Shown here: positions 29,143-38,360 of the stretch, in pieces
Position numbering within the stretch: position 1 is the stretch's first letter
Layout: every line of letters begins with the position of its first letter
NCBI GenBank assembly: GCA_944327845.1
Contig: CALVHN010000008.1
Span: forward strand, 1 to 47,735
Source: an uncultured Bacilli bacterium
GTDB taxonomy: Bacteria; Bacillota_I; Bacilli_A; RFN20; CAG-826
DNA: 47,735 nt
Direction of reading: 5' to 3'
The notes under the pieces: generated by a model
Seen by the model: only the letters and a program-made list of their open reading frames with translations
Databases searched by the model: none
What the model was told of the DNA's origin: nothing
Position numbers and translations under genes: made by a program

Positions 29143-32121
29143 TTATTCTTCCTTCTTTCTTTTACCTTTAAACCAAGTTAAATATGTAATAAATCCAGCA
29201 AGTCCAGCGACACCAGCATAAACAACACAGTCAATTGTAATTAATGTTGGTCTCCACCATTTACCGCTTGTATCTTCGGTTCTACTACCAACTTCATCAC
29301 TCATATCTACACCTGTAAACATTTTAGTTCTATAAAGTGTATCAGCATAAGTGTAAAGTATATTTTTACTTGATTTTTGAAGATGAATTACAGTTGTTGC
29401 AGATGGATTTGCCCAGTCCTCAAAATATCTATAATCTCCATTAGGTTGTAAGACTAAATCATTACCAGCCCTAATACCTTCATCAATATCATTTACGTTA
29501 CCACTTTGATAGTAATCAGTAATAGTTGATCCTCTAAATCCCCATTCATCTCTTAAAAGGGAAGTAAGGAGAGCATATGAACCAGTTGCACGAGTTCCAC
29601 CAATTCTATCAACGGAAACCATCATTGCATTTGCTTTACCTTCTTTAGTAGCAACTTCACCAGGTTTTGCCCAGATTTCTCTTAATGATTGTTCGGTCAT
29701 CCATTCAAATTGACCATTTCTTCCTTCATCAGTATCGTTAGCTGCAAAATGTTTCGTATAAGCGTAAACACCATTTTCAGTGCAACCTTTAACTGTTTGA
29801 GCAACAAATTTACCACACATGTAGCCATCTTCGGAGAAATATTCAAAGTTTCTTCCACCAAGTGGACTTCTATGTACGTTACATCCAGGAGCGTACCAAC
29901 CATTGATTTTTAAGGCTTTACCTTCTTCACCAATTGCATGTCCCCATTTATAAGCAGCTTTCCAGTCCCAAGTTGAAGCAAGCATATTTGCAGCAGGATA
30001 TTTAACAGCGTGAACCATGTTTTCTCCACCAGAAACAACGCCAGTAGTAAAACCTGTTCCACCATCGCTATCTGTACATTTACCTTTATTAATTCTTTTA
30101 ATTTCATCAGTTCCAAATCCACCATGAGCAATTAAATTTTGCATTTCTCTAATGCTTAATTGTGAGACTAATTGATCCCATTTTGGATCTTCATATGCCA
30201 ATCCCATAACATCATCAATTTTAATTACAGGGTCAAGTTTTTGATTAAATTTAGGCATTACATCATCTTCATTATTTAATGGCGAATGAGTTTTAAAAAC
30301 ATTTTCATACATTTCATTACTCATCTTACGTTTTGCAGTTCTTGTAGGGAATGTACCTTCAAAATCATTTCTTGTTAAGTAAGTAACTCCTTGATGATAT
30401 GCACTATTTGCGTCATTTCCATCAATTGACATTTGATATAAAGATTGAGGCTCATAAACATGAGATTCAGCTCCACTTACTGTATTTTTATAAGTAGTAA
30501 ATCTATTTTCTACTTTATTTCCTGTTACAGGATCATTTTCAAATCTAATGCCACCACTTGGAGAATTAACTTCAAATACTAAATCTCCACCATTTTTACC
30601 TTTTTTAATAGTATGAGCATCTGTTCTTAAAGAAATGTTATATAAACCTTCTTCGACCTCATAGCCCATAAACCCATTATTATTACGATCATATGCATCA
30701 TAGCTTTGTAAATCTGAAACTGCTACTTCTATATCAACATAGGAACCTAAACCAGGTTCAAGAATTGGGGTTTTGCCAAATCCAATAAGATTTACAGATG
30801 CTTTTTCAATACCACCATCGGTGTATGGAGGTGTTTGGAATAATTCAACAACATCTCTTCCAGCAACATTACCAGTATTTTCAACCCAAACTTTGAAATT
30901 TAATTTATCTTCTTTCTTTAAGGTATAACCTGAAGAGATTTTAACATCATTATCTGGTTTATCATCTCCATCAACCAATGTTACATTTTCCAAAATCCAA
31001 TCAAAATTTGTATAGCTAAGGCCATATCCAAATGGAAATTGAACTACAGCATCATAACCAGTTAAATTTTGATTATAGTCAGTTCTTGTTTCACCATTAA
31101 AGAAACCTTCGGTATCTGCTGTTTCATACCATTTATAACCAACATAGATATCTTCAGCATAGTCTTTATATCTTCCATCTGGTCCATCATAATTAATTGT
31201 TGCATCAGGTCCACTGTTTACATAGCTTGGAGCACTTTCTAAGCTATAGGCAACTGTATCAGTTAAGTGCCCTGAAGGATTAACATCACCTTTTAATATT
31301 TTAGGAACAGCTGTTGCTCCATAATATCCTGGATATCCGATATACATTGCAGCATCAACTTTAGGATTTTCGATGAATCCCATTTCCATTGGTGCACTTG
31401 AATTAATTAAAACTATAACGTTTTCAAAATTTTCAGTGACAACATCCATCATTAACTCTTCTTTTTGAGTTAATGATAAATAATTTCTTGTATCATCATC
31501 AGCACCGCTTTCGTTATAACTTACTTTAGGTAAGTCATCACCCTCTGTTGCTCTTCTTGATAAAACAACAATAGCTGTATTAGAGAAATTTTTAGCTTGT
31601 GATAAATTTGCATCATAAAAAACTTGACCAGGTTCATATGTACGATAATAAACACTATGTGCATTTTGATCAGGGCCACCTTCTCTACGATATGATAGAT
31701 CATTATAAGCTTTCATTAAGGATGGATTTACTTCAAAACCATTATTATTAAAGGCAGTATAAAGTGAAATTTTATCAGCACTATAACCACCTTCACTTGA
31801 TCCTCCACCTTGATATAAGAAGTCATTTTCACTTCCACCCCATCCAAAGATGTTAACTTTAATTAAATTTTCTTCGGTTTGAAGAGGTAATAATCCATTA
31901 TTTTTTAATAAAACGTCACCACTTTCACACACTTCTTGTGCTAATTCTTTACCAAGTTTTAAGTTTTCTTCAACTTTTTCACTATCAACGTTTTGATTTC
32001 CTTGTGCTAAAGCCGCATCGATTATTCCGCCAAAAGAGAACGCAACACTATTTGCTATAGCTAAAACAGATGATAATAATACTAAAGCTGAAAAACATAT
32101 AACCGCATTAGTTCTTTTCAT
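29143..32121 (-). CDS. Membrane-anchored GH3 glycosidase, C-domain first
   Basis: Glycoside hydrolase family 3, most likely a beta-glucosidase or beta-xylosidase. At 992 residues it has swapped domain order, as in BglA-like enzymes of gut Firmicutes: the GH3 C-terminal domain (GDVLLKNNGLLPL to VAYSLESAPSY), a fibronectin-type linker (VWVENTGNVAGRDVVELF), then the catalytic barrel. In the barrel are GCNVHRSPLGGRNFEYFSED, TKHFAANDTDEGR and the nucleophile Asp869 in STITDYYQ. A hydrophobic N-terminal segment (8-28) and a helix near 962-982 followed by KGKRKKEE suggest anchoring at both ends, with the enzyme outside. The substrate is uncertain. Confidence 0.88.
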   Translation of the reverse strand: MKRTNAVICFSALVLLSSVLAIANSVAFSFGGIIDAALAQGNQNVDSEKVEENLKLGKELAQEVCESGDVLLKNNGLLPLQTEENLIKVNIFGWGGSENDFLYQGGGSSEGGYSADKISLYTAFNNNGFEVNPSLMKAYNDLSYRREGGPDQNAHSVYYRTYEPGQVFYDANLSQAKNFSNTAIVVLSRRATEGDDLPKVSYNESGADDDTRNYLSLTQKEELMMDVVTENFENVIVLINSSAPMEMGFIENPKVDAAMYIGYPGYYGATAVPKILKGDVNPSGHLTDTVAYSLESAPSYVNSGPDATINYDGPDGRYKDYAEDIYVGYKWYETADTEGFFNGETRTDYNQNLTGYDAVVQFPFGYGLSYTNFDWILENVTLVDGDDKPDNDVKISSGYTLKKEDKLNFKVWVENTGNVAGRDVVELFQTPPYTDGGIEKASVNLIGFGKTPILEPGLGSYVDIEVAVSDLQSYDAYDRNNNGFMGYEVEEGLYNISLRTDAHTIKKGKNGGDLVFEVNSPSGGIRFENDPVTGNKVENRFTTYKNTVSGAESHVYEPQSLYQMSIDGNDANSAYHQGVTYLTRNDFEGTFPTRTAKRKMSNEMYENVFKTHSPLNNEDDVMPKFNQKLDPVIKIDDVMGLAYEDPKWDQLVSQLSIREMQNLIAHGGFGTDEIKRINKGKCTDSDGGTGFTTGVVSGGENMVHAVKYPAANMLASTWDWKAAYKWGHAIGEEGKALKINGWYAPGCNVHRSPLGGRNFEYFSEDGYMCGKFVAQTVKGCTENGVYAYTKHFAANDTDEGRNGQFEWMTEQSLREIWAKPGEVATKEGKANAMMVSVDRIGGTRATGSYALLTSLLRDEWGFRGSTITDYYQSGNVNDIDEGIRAGNDLVLQPNGDYRYFEDWANPSATTVIHLQKSSKNILYTYADTLYRTKMFTGVDMSDEVGSRTEDTSGKWWRPTLITIDCVVYAGVAGLAGFITYLTWFKGKRKKEE

Positions 32122-32152
32122 TTATAAAATTCCTTTCTTTATTTACAAATAG

Positions 32153-32181
32153 CTCATAGCGAGATTTTGCCTCGCTATGAG
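32153..32181 (-). terminator. Intercistronic hairpin
   Basis: CTCATAGCGAG and CTCGCTATGAG form an 11-bp perfect stem with a 7-nt loop, between the lipoprotein stop (32,193) and the GH3 start (32,121). Only a poor T-tract follows on the minus strand. It is therefore more likely a partial terminator or mRNA-stability element that sets different levels of the two proteins. Confidence 0.6.
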
Positions 32182-32192
32182 AAATTATTTAT

Positions 32193-35069
32193 TTATTTTG
32201 TAAAAGTTAAATCTATGCAATCGATGTTACCAGCACCGCCATTGAAGTTAAATCTTAATTCATGTAAGCCTGCTTCAAGTTCTCCGCAAGGAAGTTCAAC
32301 ATCTTTGTAGTTCCAATATTGATTACCCGGTGCTGAATCTAAGATTATATCTTTATCATAGGTAACTTCGGTGCCATCAATTGTAATAGAAGTAACTTTT
32401 TCTCCTAATTTATTACCACTAGGATGAGCAATCTTTAATAATGCATTAAGTGTCATTTTCTCATTTGTTGTAAAGTAAACTGAGAAATATCCACTTGCAA
32501 TATGACCAACATTTATTCCACCGCTAGAAAAATCAGGAGAATTTTCATAATGATTAGGATTTCCATCATGAATAATATTACTTAAATCAAGACTTTCTGC
32601 TTCAACTCTATATTGTTTAGCTTCTTCTACTCTAAGATTAATAGCATAAATCTTAATATTTAAAGTGCAGGTTAAATCATCTGCTGTAACAGTAATTGTT
32701 GAATCTTCTGTTGTTAATGGACCGGTTTTATCAACTGTGAAATCTTTAATTTCGCCTTCTGTTCTATCACTATATTTTCCATAAACCTTCATTCCTGTTG
32801 GATCAAATGTTTCTGTTTCAATATAGGACATCTTTGTAGGGTTTTCTTTTACATAAATTGATTCAAGATTATGTGGAGCAGTCTTATCACCGTATTTAGC
32901 AGTAAAGAATTCGATATAATCAAGTGCAATACCACCACTTAATGTTTCAATTGTGAAGGTGTATTCACCTGCTTCTTTTAATTCAACTTCTCCTAATGAA
33001 AGTTCAACCCAAGTTCCTACTTGAACATTAGATTTATCTGCTGTTAATGTTTCACCATTAAGCTTAAATGTAATCATTTCATTAACAGGTGTATTAAGTT
33101 CAGTCTTAAATCCGGCAAATAATTTAACAGTTGATGCTTTATGTGAATATAAAGTGAATGACATAGTATCTCCACCAACTGCAAAATCAACGTATTTTCC
33201 ATCGCCAGATACTGATGCTCCAGCGGCATTTTCTAAATTAAGTTTTTCTGCTTCATAACGTTTTGCTCCAACATCAAGAATTTTAAATCCATATTCTTTG
33301 CCAACAACAATTGGGATTTGAAGCTCAACACCAAGATAAGATAAAGTTACATATTCATCAGTAATTGTTAATTCTTCTGTTTTATCAATTGTATAATTTG
33401 TAACAATTTCTTTTGTATAATCTGTATATTTTACTTCTAATTTAATTCCTGTAGGATCAAATTTTTCACCAATTTCATATTTAGTTTTTGTTGGTCCACT
33501 TAAAAGATTCATTGTCATGACTTTTTTATCAGCTACTTGATCACCATATTCAGTAACAATAAAGTCAAAGCAATCAATATTTGGGTACCCGTTAAGGACT
33601 TCCATTTTAAATGTGTGTTCACCAGGTTCAAGTTCAACTTGACCAACTAAGAATTGAATCCAGTTCCAATAATCTTGGCCACCATGATAAATAAACTTTG
33701 CATCTTGAGGAGTTAAAACTTGATCACCAACATTAAATTTAAAGCCTTTAGATATATCGTAGTTTGCGTCACTATGAGACATTCTAGCAACAATTGAGAC
33801 CTTTGCTTTCTTTTCAGTTGCAATTGGGATTTCAAAGATAGAACCTGGATTATATCCGCAAATATTTTGCCCATTACTTGCATCTTGGCCATTTTCAATA
33901 AAGGTACGTCCTGCATTAATGAAATCTTGTCTCATTGAAGCTTTTGTTGTATCCATATGTTCACCTTCGATTCTGATGGTGCCTAAAGAATCAATATTAA
34001 CTGTAGTAACGGCTTCTGTAATTGTAATTGTTACTTTTGTTTTAAATCCACCTAAAGAAATTGTAACTTCAGTATCTTCTAAAGTAAGTGGATCTGTTTT
34101 ATCAACAGCATATAAATCACTACCAATTACAGCAGTTGAACCATCTTCATAAGTAGCAGTAATTTCCATACCAACTGTGTCAAATCTTTGTCCAGTAACA
34201 TAACTTTTAATATTTGGCTGTCTACTTACAGAAATTCCAGTAAGTCTTGATTCACTAACATAAACTTTAAATGAAGCAGACATAATCTCTTGATACATTA
34301 CTATGATTTCTACATTTCCTAATGTATTTAATGGACCATCTACGCCTTCAAAAGTAAGATCTTTAGAATCAACAGGAGTAAGTTTTCCGTTATTTGTAAT
34401 AGTTGAAACTTCAATTCCAGTTGGATCAAATGTTTCACCTTTAACATATGCGGCTTTTGTAGGAAGTTTATTTATAACAATTCCTGCAACCTTTTCTTCT
34501 TCGACAGTAATTGATACAGTGGTGCTAAATTCTTGATAAGTAATAGTTACGAATTTATCATCTAAAGTTAATGGACCTGTCTTATCAATTGTGTAATCAG
34601 TAATAACATTTTTAGTATTGTTGTTATGTAAAGCGACAACCTTCATTCCAGTTGGATCAAATGTTTCACCAACAACATATTTTGTTTTGTTAGGTTTTAC
34701 TTCAACACTAATACCTGTTATTTTTAAAACAAATTTAACAGTAATAGGAACTTCTGCTGTTTTACCTTTATAAGAAATAATTACTTTTGTATCTGTTTCT
34801 GATAAAGGATTTTTAGAATAAGAATAGTCTGTTACAACTTCTGTTTTACCATTATCGTATTTTGCTGTAACTTCCATTCCTGTTGGATCGAAAATATCAC
34901 CAGTTTCATAATTTACCTTTGTAGGCATTTTTGTAATAGCAATACTTTCAAGTTTCGCTTCTACTGGATCAACTTGATCCGTATCATTATTGTCACAAGA
35001 TGCTAATACTGGCATGCATGCAAGCGATAATCCAAGTACAGCAATTGCAACTTTTTTTAAATGTTTCAT
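32193..35069 (-). CDS. Surface lipoprotein with six Ig-like and three carbohydrate-binding-like modules
   Basis: 958 residues with a lipobox (LASC, Cys25). Six Ig-like group-3 repeats share the core FDPTGMxVxxxYxxG; four are consecutive at ~38-345. They are followed by alternating CBM6/35-like beta-sandwich modules, each beginning RIEGEHMD, RYEAEKLN or RVEAESLD and ending in a CFDFIV/YIEFF/CIDLTF strand, with the remaining two Ig repeats between. The pattern is a rod presenting sugar-binding modules. It is first in the operon with the GH3 enzyme, so it probably captures the same polysaccharide. AGGAGG precedes the ATG, and a cre site lies 109 nt upstream. Confidence 0.82.
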   Translation of the reverse strand: MKHLKKVAIAVLGLSLACMPVLASCDNNDTDQVDPVEAKLESIAITKMPTKVNYETGDIFDPTGMEVTAKYDNGKTEVVTDYSYSKNPLSETDTKVIISYKGKTAEVPITVKFVLKITGISVEVKPNKTKYVVGETFDPTGMKVVALHNNNTKNVITDYTIDKTGPLTLDDKFVTITYQEFSTTVSITVEEEKVAGIVINKLPTKAAYVKGETFDPTGIEVSTITNNGKLTPVDSKDLTFEGVDGPLNTLGNVEIIVMYQEIMSASFKVYVSESRLTGISVSRQPNIKSYVTGQRFDTVGMEITATYEDGSTAVIGSDLYAVDKTDPLTLEDTEVTISLGGFKTKVTITITEAVTTVNIDSLGTIRIEGEHMDTTKASMRQDFINAGRTFIENGQDASNGQNICGYNPGSIFEIPIATEKKAKVSIVARMSHSDANYDISKGFKFNVGDQVLTPQDAKFIYHGGQDYWNWIQFLVGQVELEPGEHTFKMEVLNGYPNIDCFDFIVTEYGDQVADKKVMTMNLLSGPTKTKYEIGEKFDPTGIKLEVKYTDYTKEIVTNYTIDKTEELTITDEYVTLSYLGVELQIPIVVGKEYGFKILDVGAKRYEAEKLNLENAAGASVSGDGKYVDFAVGGDTMSFTLYSHKASTVKLFAGFKTELNTPVNEMITFKLNGETLTADKSNVQVGTWVELSLGEVELKEAGEYTFTIETLSGGIALDYIEFFTAKYGDKTAPHNLESIYVKENPTKMSYIETETFDPTGMKVYGKYSDRTEGEIKDFTVDKTGPLTTEDSTITVTADDLTCTLNIKIYAINLRVEEAKQYRVEAESLDLSNIIHDGNPNHYENSPDFSSGGINVGHIASGYFSVYFTTNEKMTLNALLKIAHPSGNKLGEKVTSITIDGTEVTYDKDIILDSAPGNQYWNYKDVELPCGELEAGLHELRFNFNGGAGNIDCIDLTFTK

Positions 35070-35177
35070 ATTTTTAATTATCCTCCTAAATATAAAACTT
35101 TTTTAAGCAGTCTACTTAATGTATGACTTGAAAAAACGATAAAAATCTAAATAGATATTTATTGCTTTTATTATCAT

Positions 35178-35191
35178 TGAAAGCGCTTACA
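35178..35191. promoter_or_regulatory. Catabolite-responsive element (cre)
   Basis: TGAAAGCGCTTACA fits the CcpA operator consensus TGWAANCGNTNWCA at every position. It lies 109 nt before the Ig/CBM lipoprotein start and 171 nt before the divergent SDR gene. Repression of the glycan operon by CcpA when preferred sugars are present is the natural inference. Confidence 0.85.
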
Positions 35192-35361
35192 AAAAATTAA
35201 AACTCAACCTAAACTTACAAAAATTATGCCTAAATTTATTTTTAATGATAAAACTATGTCTTTTAATTTTTTCACATGTTTTATTTTATTTGTCTTTTTT
35301 GTCTCATAATTATCAAATATAAAAGTTTATTCTTTTAAAATAATTCTTTAAAATTTAATAT

Positions 35362-36285
35362 ATGCAAAAAGAAGAAAAATATTTTAAATGGATAGATTTA
35401 AACATTAAAAATATTAAAGAAAAAGTAGTTTTATTAAATGGAGTAACAGGTGGAATCGGTTCTTCTATTGCTACTTATCTTTCATATTTAAAAAATGATT
35501 TAATAATATTAGTAAGAAATTTTATAGAAGGTAAAAAAATTAAGAATGATTTAGAAAATGGATTTCATAATAAAATTGAAGTAATTTATTTTGATTATTT
35601 AGATGATAATTCTTTAATTAATACCTTAAATTATATTAAAAACCTTTCTAAACTTGATTATTTTATAAATATCAGTGGAATTTATCATCAAAATTATCAA
35701 CTTATTAGTGGAATTGAAAAAACATATCAAGTTAATTTTTTTAAACCTTCTTTCTTTATTAATGAATTATTTAAGATTAATAAAAATCTAAAAGTTGTTA
35801 TTACAAGTAGCATCACTTCCTTAATTAAACTTAAAAATAAAGATGATTTATTTAAAGATGAAATTTCTTTTATTAATACCTTGAATAATATTAAAAATAA
35901 AACAAAAAGATATGCTTTTTCTAAACATTTATTAAATAGTTATCTTCTATACTTAAAAGAAAAAGAAAATAAAAATATAACTATTGCTCATCCTGGTATT
36001 GCAGTTACTAAACTATTTGATAAGAAAAATAAAGCTTATCCAAAAATATTTTATATATTTATTCCTTCCTTAATGAAAATTATCTTTATGGATAGTTCAA
36101 AAGCTTCACTATCTATTTTAAAAGCAAGTGACTATCAAAATACTTTAATTAATAAATGGATTGGACCAAGAGGTTTATTTCACTCTTGGGGATATCCTAA
36201 AATCTATAATTTAAATAAAAACCTTTTAGATTCCAAAGAAAATGAAAAAATATATCTTTTAACTAATAAGGTAAATTTAAAATGA
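35362..36285 (+). CDS. Short-chain dehydrogenase/reductase
   Basis: 307 residues, cytoplasmic. The Rossmann nucleotide-binding motif NGVTGGIGSSIA is at 26-37 (TGxxxGIG form). FINISG at 101-106 corresponds to NNAG, the catalytic Ser149/Ser150 precede it in the usual order, and Tyr184-x3-Lys188 (YAFSK) completes the triad. The C-terminal half contains AHPGIAVTKLFD. NAD(P)-dependent oxidoreductase of unknown substrate. Its stop overlaps the next gene's start by 4 nt (ATGA), so it is tied to a flavodoxin/ferredoxin protein that could exchange electrons with it. Confidence 0.82.
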   Translation: MQKEEKYFKWIDLNIKNIKEKVVLLNGVTGGIGSSIATYLSYLKNDLIILVRNFIEGKKIKNDLENGFHNKIEVIYFDYLDDNSLINTLNYIKNLSKLDYFINISGIYHQNYQLISGIEKTYQVNFFKPSFFINELFKINKNLKVVITSSITSLIKLKNKDDLFKDEISFINTLNNIKNKTKRYAFSKHLLNSYLLYLKEKENKNITIAHPGIAVTKLFDKKNKAYPKIFYIFIPSLMKIIFMDSSKASLSILKASDYQNTLINKWIGPRGLFHSWGYPKIYNLNKNLLDSKENEKIYLLTNKVNLK

Positions 36286-37181
36286 AATGCTTAATTATTT
36301 ATTTTACTGGAACAAATAACACTAAATTCTTAGTTAATAAAATTAAAGAAAGGTTAGAGCAAGAAAATCTATATTTTGTTGAAACTTTAAATATAGATTC
36401 TACATCTATAAAAATAGATTTAGATAATTTTGATTTAATCATTCTTTCTTATCCAATTTATGCTTTTAATCCACCAGTAATATTTGAAAAATATATTAAA
36501 AACTTAAAATTTAAAATAAATCAAAAAGTAATTATTGCTAAGCAAAGTGGAGAACCACTATTTTTAAATAATTCATCTTCTTATCGATTAATTAAGAAAA
36601 TAAAAAAAGATAAAGCTAAATTAATAAATGAGTATCATTTTTTATTACCTTATAACATTCATTTTCGTTATGAAGATAATTTTATTAAAGAGTTATTTAA
36701 TTATGATAAAAAATTACTTGATATATTAATTTATGAACTTAAGAATAATTATTCTTTTAAAATAAAATATAATCCTCTTCTAGCTTTAAATTCATTTATT
36801 TTTAAAATACAAAGAATTGGAGGAGTAATTAATTCTTATTTTTTTCGTGTTGATTATTCTAAATGTATCATGTGTCAAAAATGTATAAAAAATTGTCCTA
36901 TGAAAAATATAATTTTTGATCAAAAAAGTAAGAAAATTATTTTTCATTCTCATTGTTTAATGTGTATGCGTTGCTCGTTTAATTGTCCAACAAATGCAAT
37001 TAAAATTGGTTTTCTTGAATCTTGGAAAGTTAATGGCGAATATAAATTATCAGAAATTGATAAAAATGATGAATTAAAAGGTGATTATCTTTTAACCCAT
37101 AAAACAAATTTCTTTAAATTATTTCCAAAACAAATTAATAAAATAAATAAACTTTATGATAAATATTTTAATAAAAATTAA
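36282..37181 (+). CDS. EFR1-family flavodoxin/ferredoxin protein
   Basis: 299 residues. The N-terminus is flavodoxin-like (IIYFTGTNNTKFLV with the phosphate-binding loop, then SYPIYAFNPP). The C-terminus binds two 4Fe-4S clusters: Cys195-x2-Cys198-x2-Cys201-x3-Cys205-Pro, and Cys225-x2-Cys228-x2-Cys231-x3-Cys235-Pro. This is the layout of the EFR1 family of electron-transfer proteins in anaerobic Firmicutes. It is translationally coupled to the SDR gene upstream, suggesting a small redox module. The partner reductase is not in the window. Confidence 0.85.
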   Translation: MKCLIIYFTGTNNTKFLVNKIKERLEQENLYFVETLNIDSTSIKIDLDNFDLIILSYPIYAFNPPVIFEKYIKNLKFKINQKVIIAKQSGEPLFLNNSSSYRLIKKIKKDKAKLINEYHFLLPYNIHFRYEDNFIKELFNYDKKLLDILIYELKNNYSFKIKYNPLLALNSFIFKIQRIGGVINSYFFRVDYSKCIMCQKCIKNCPMKNIIFDQKSKKIIFHSHCLMCMRCSFNCPTNAIKIGFLESWKVNGEYKLSEIDKNDELKGDYLLTHKTNFFKLFPKQINKINKLYDKYFNKN

Positions 37182-37183
37182 GA

Positions 37184-37203
37184 AAATATAGGATTTTAGA
37201 AGG
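37184..37203 (-). repeat. Dispersed 20-bp repeat, copy 3
   Basis: On the minus strand CCTTCTAAAATCCTATATTT, 17/20 identical to the copies at 3978 and 25,552. It begins 3 nt after the ferredoxin gene. Unlike the other two it is oriented against the gene it follows. GGATTTT and AAAATCC around it can pair as a 7-bp stem. Confidence 0.5.
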
Positions 37204-37464
37204 GTTTTTAGTAAAAATCCATGATTTAACAATTTTAAACTCGAATAAAAAATTTTATAATCAGCGGTTAATTTTTTAGTATTAAAGTATTCTTTTAAAG
37301 TTACCTTTATAGCAAAAACTACAAAATCAAAAACCTATTGTTTCTTGATATAAAATAAAAATAATAGAGTATCGATGATAATAAAAATATTAATCATCAT
37401 TTAAACATAAGACAAATATTAGAATTAGTTATTAAATAAAAAAGATATAATAAAAACAATGAAA

Positions 37465-38083
37465 TAGATAAAAGCAAGTTCTAAAATAAATAGAACGGTT
37501 GAAAACCAAATTAGAGTTGCAGGATTTCCATCAAGAAAAACCTTTGAATTATTTGATTTTAATTTTCAACAACTTTAGATATTGAAAAAATTAAGGATTT
37601 AAGAACATTAAGATTCATAGAAAATAAAGAAAATGTTGTATTTTTAGGAACTCTAGGAGTTGGTAAAACTCATTTAGCAACTGCTCTTGGAATCGAAGCA
37701 ATTGGACATAAATATTCAACATATTTTATTAATTACCTGTTTTAATTCAAAATTTATTAAAAACAAATTTTGAAAATAAATTGGAAGAAAAATTAAAGTT
37801 ATATTCAAAATATAAAGTTTTAATTATAGATGAAATTGGATATTTACCAACAAATATCCAAGGAGCAAATTTATTTTTTCAACTTATTGCAAGAAGAAAT
37901 GAAAAAAATACAACTATTTTTACAACAAATAAAAATTTAGGAGAATGGGACGAAACCTTTCAAGACAATGTAATATCAGCAGCGATTATTGATAGAGTCT
38001 TGCGCCATTGCAATGTAGTTAAAATTATTGGAGAAAGCTATAGATTAAAAGAAAGTAAGGCATTATTTAATAAAAAAAATTAA
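37465..38083 (+). pseudogene. istB: Degenerate istB (IS21-family helper ATPase)
   Basis: Three fragments in different frames together give an IstB protein. The first is ENQIRVAGFPSRKTFELFDF. The second runs from LDIEKIKDLRTLRFIENKEN to the Walker A GTLGVGKTHLATA and ends near 37,745. The third starts near 37,738 and holds the Walker B LIIDEIGYLP, then FTTNKNLGEWDETF and IIDRVLRHCNVVKIIG. Two frameshifts and a stop break it, and the N-terminal part is not recognisable. The transposase gene istA is absent, so the copy is dead. Confidence 0.85.
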
Positions 38084-38089
38084 TTATAT

Positions 38090-38137
38090 GTACAAAATTG
38101 GCCGTGATTTTTGTACAAAATTAATCCGTGATTGACA
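38090..38137 (+). mobile_element. Right end of an IS21-type element
   Basis: Read inward on the minus strand, the end starts TGTCAATCACGG and then repeats AATCACGG and TTTTGTACA once each more. Internally repeated ends are typical of IS21 family elements. It lies just after the istB remnant. A degraded left end may be the similar AATCAGCGGTTAATTTTTTA at about 37,260. Confidence 0.6.
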
Positions 38138-38360
38138 CTATATTTAGATATCATATTTATTGTAGTAAGTTTATTATTTTCGTAAAGTTTCGCAATAGCA
38201 TCTTTAAATAAAAATAACAAAATAATCTAAATTTGCGGCTTTTTAATTATAATTTAAGTAATTTTATGTAAAATCTTCATAAAATAAGAATGTATAAATA
38301 CAAAATGATAAAATATATAGACATTAATAGATCTTAAAAATTCCACTATATAAACCCGCC

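Noticed and set aside
29689-30131. Open frames on both strands across the GH3 glycosidase gene
   Set aside because: They lie wholly inside the GH3 catalytic domain, whose motifs are intact; they are shadow frames.
33713-34536. Overlapping frames within the Ig/CBM lipoprotein gene
   Set aside because: The true frame shows regular domain repeats throughout; the others have no ribosome site or family pattern.
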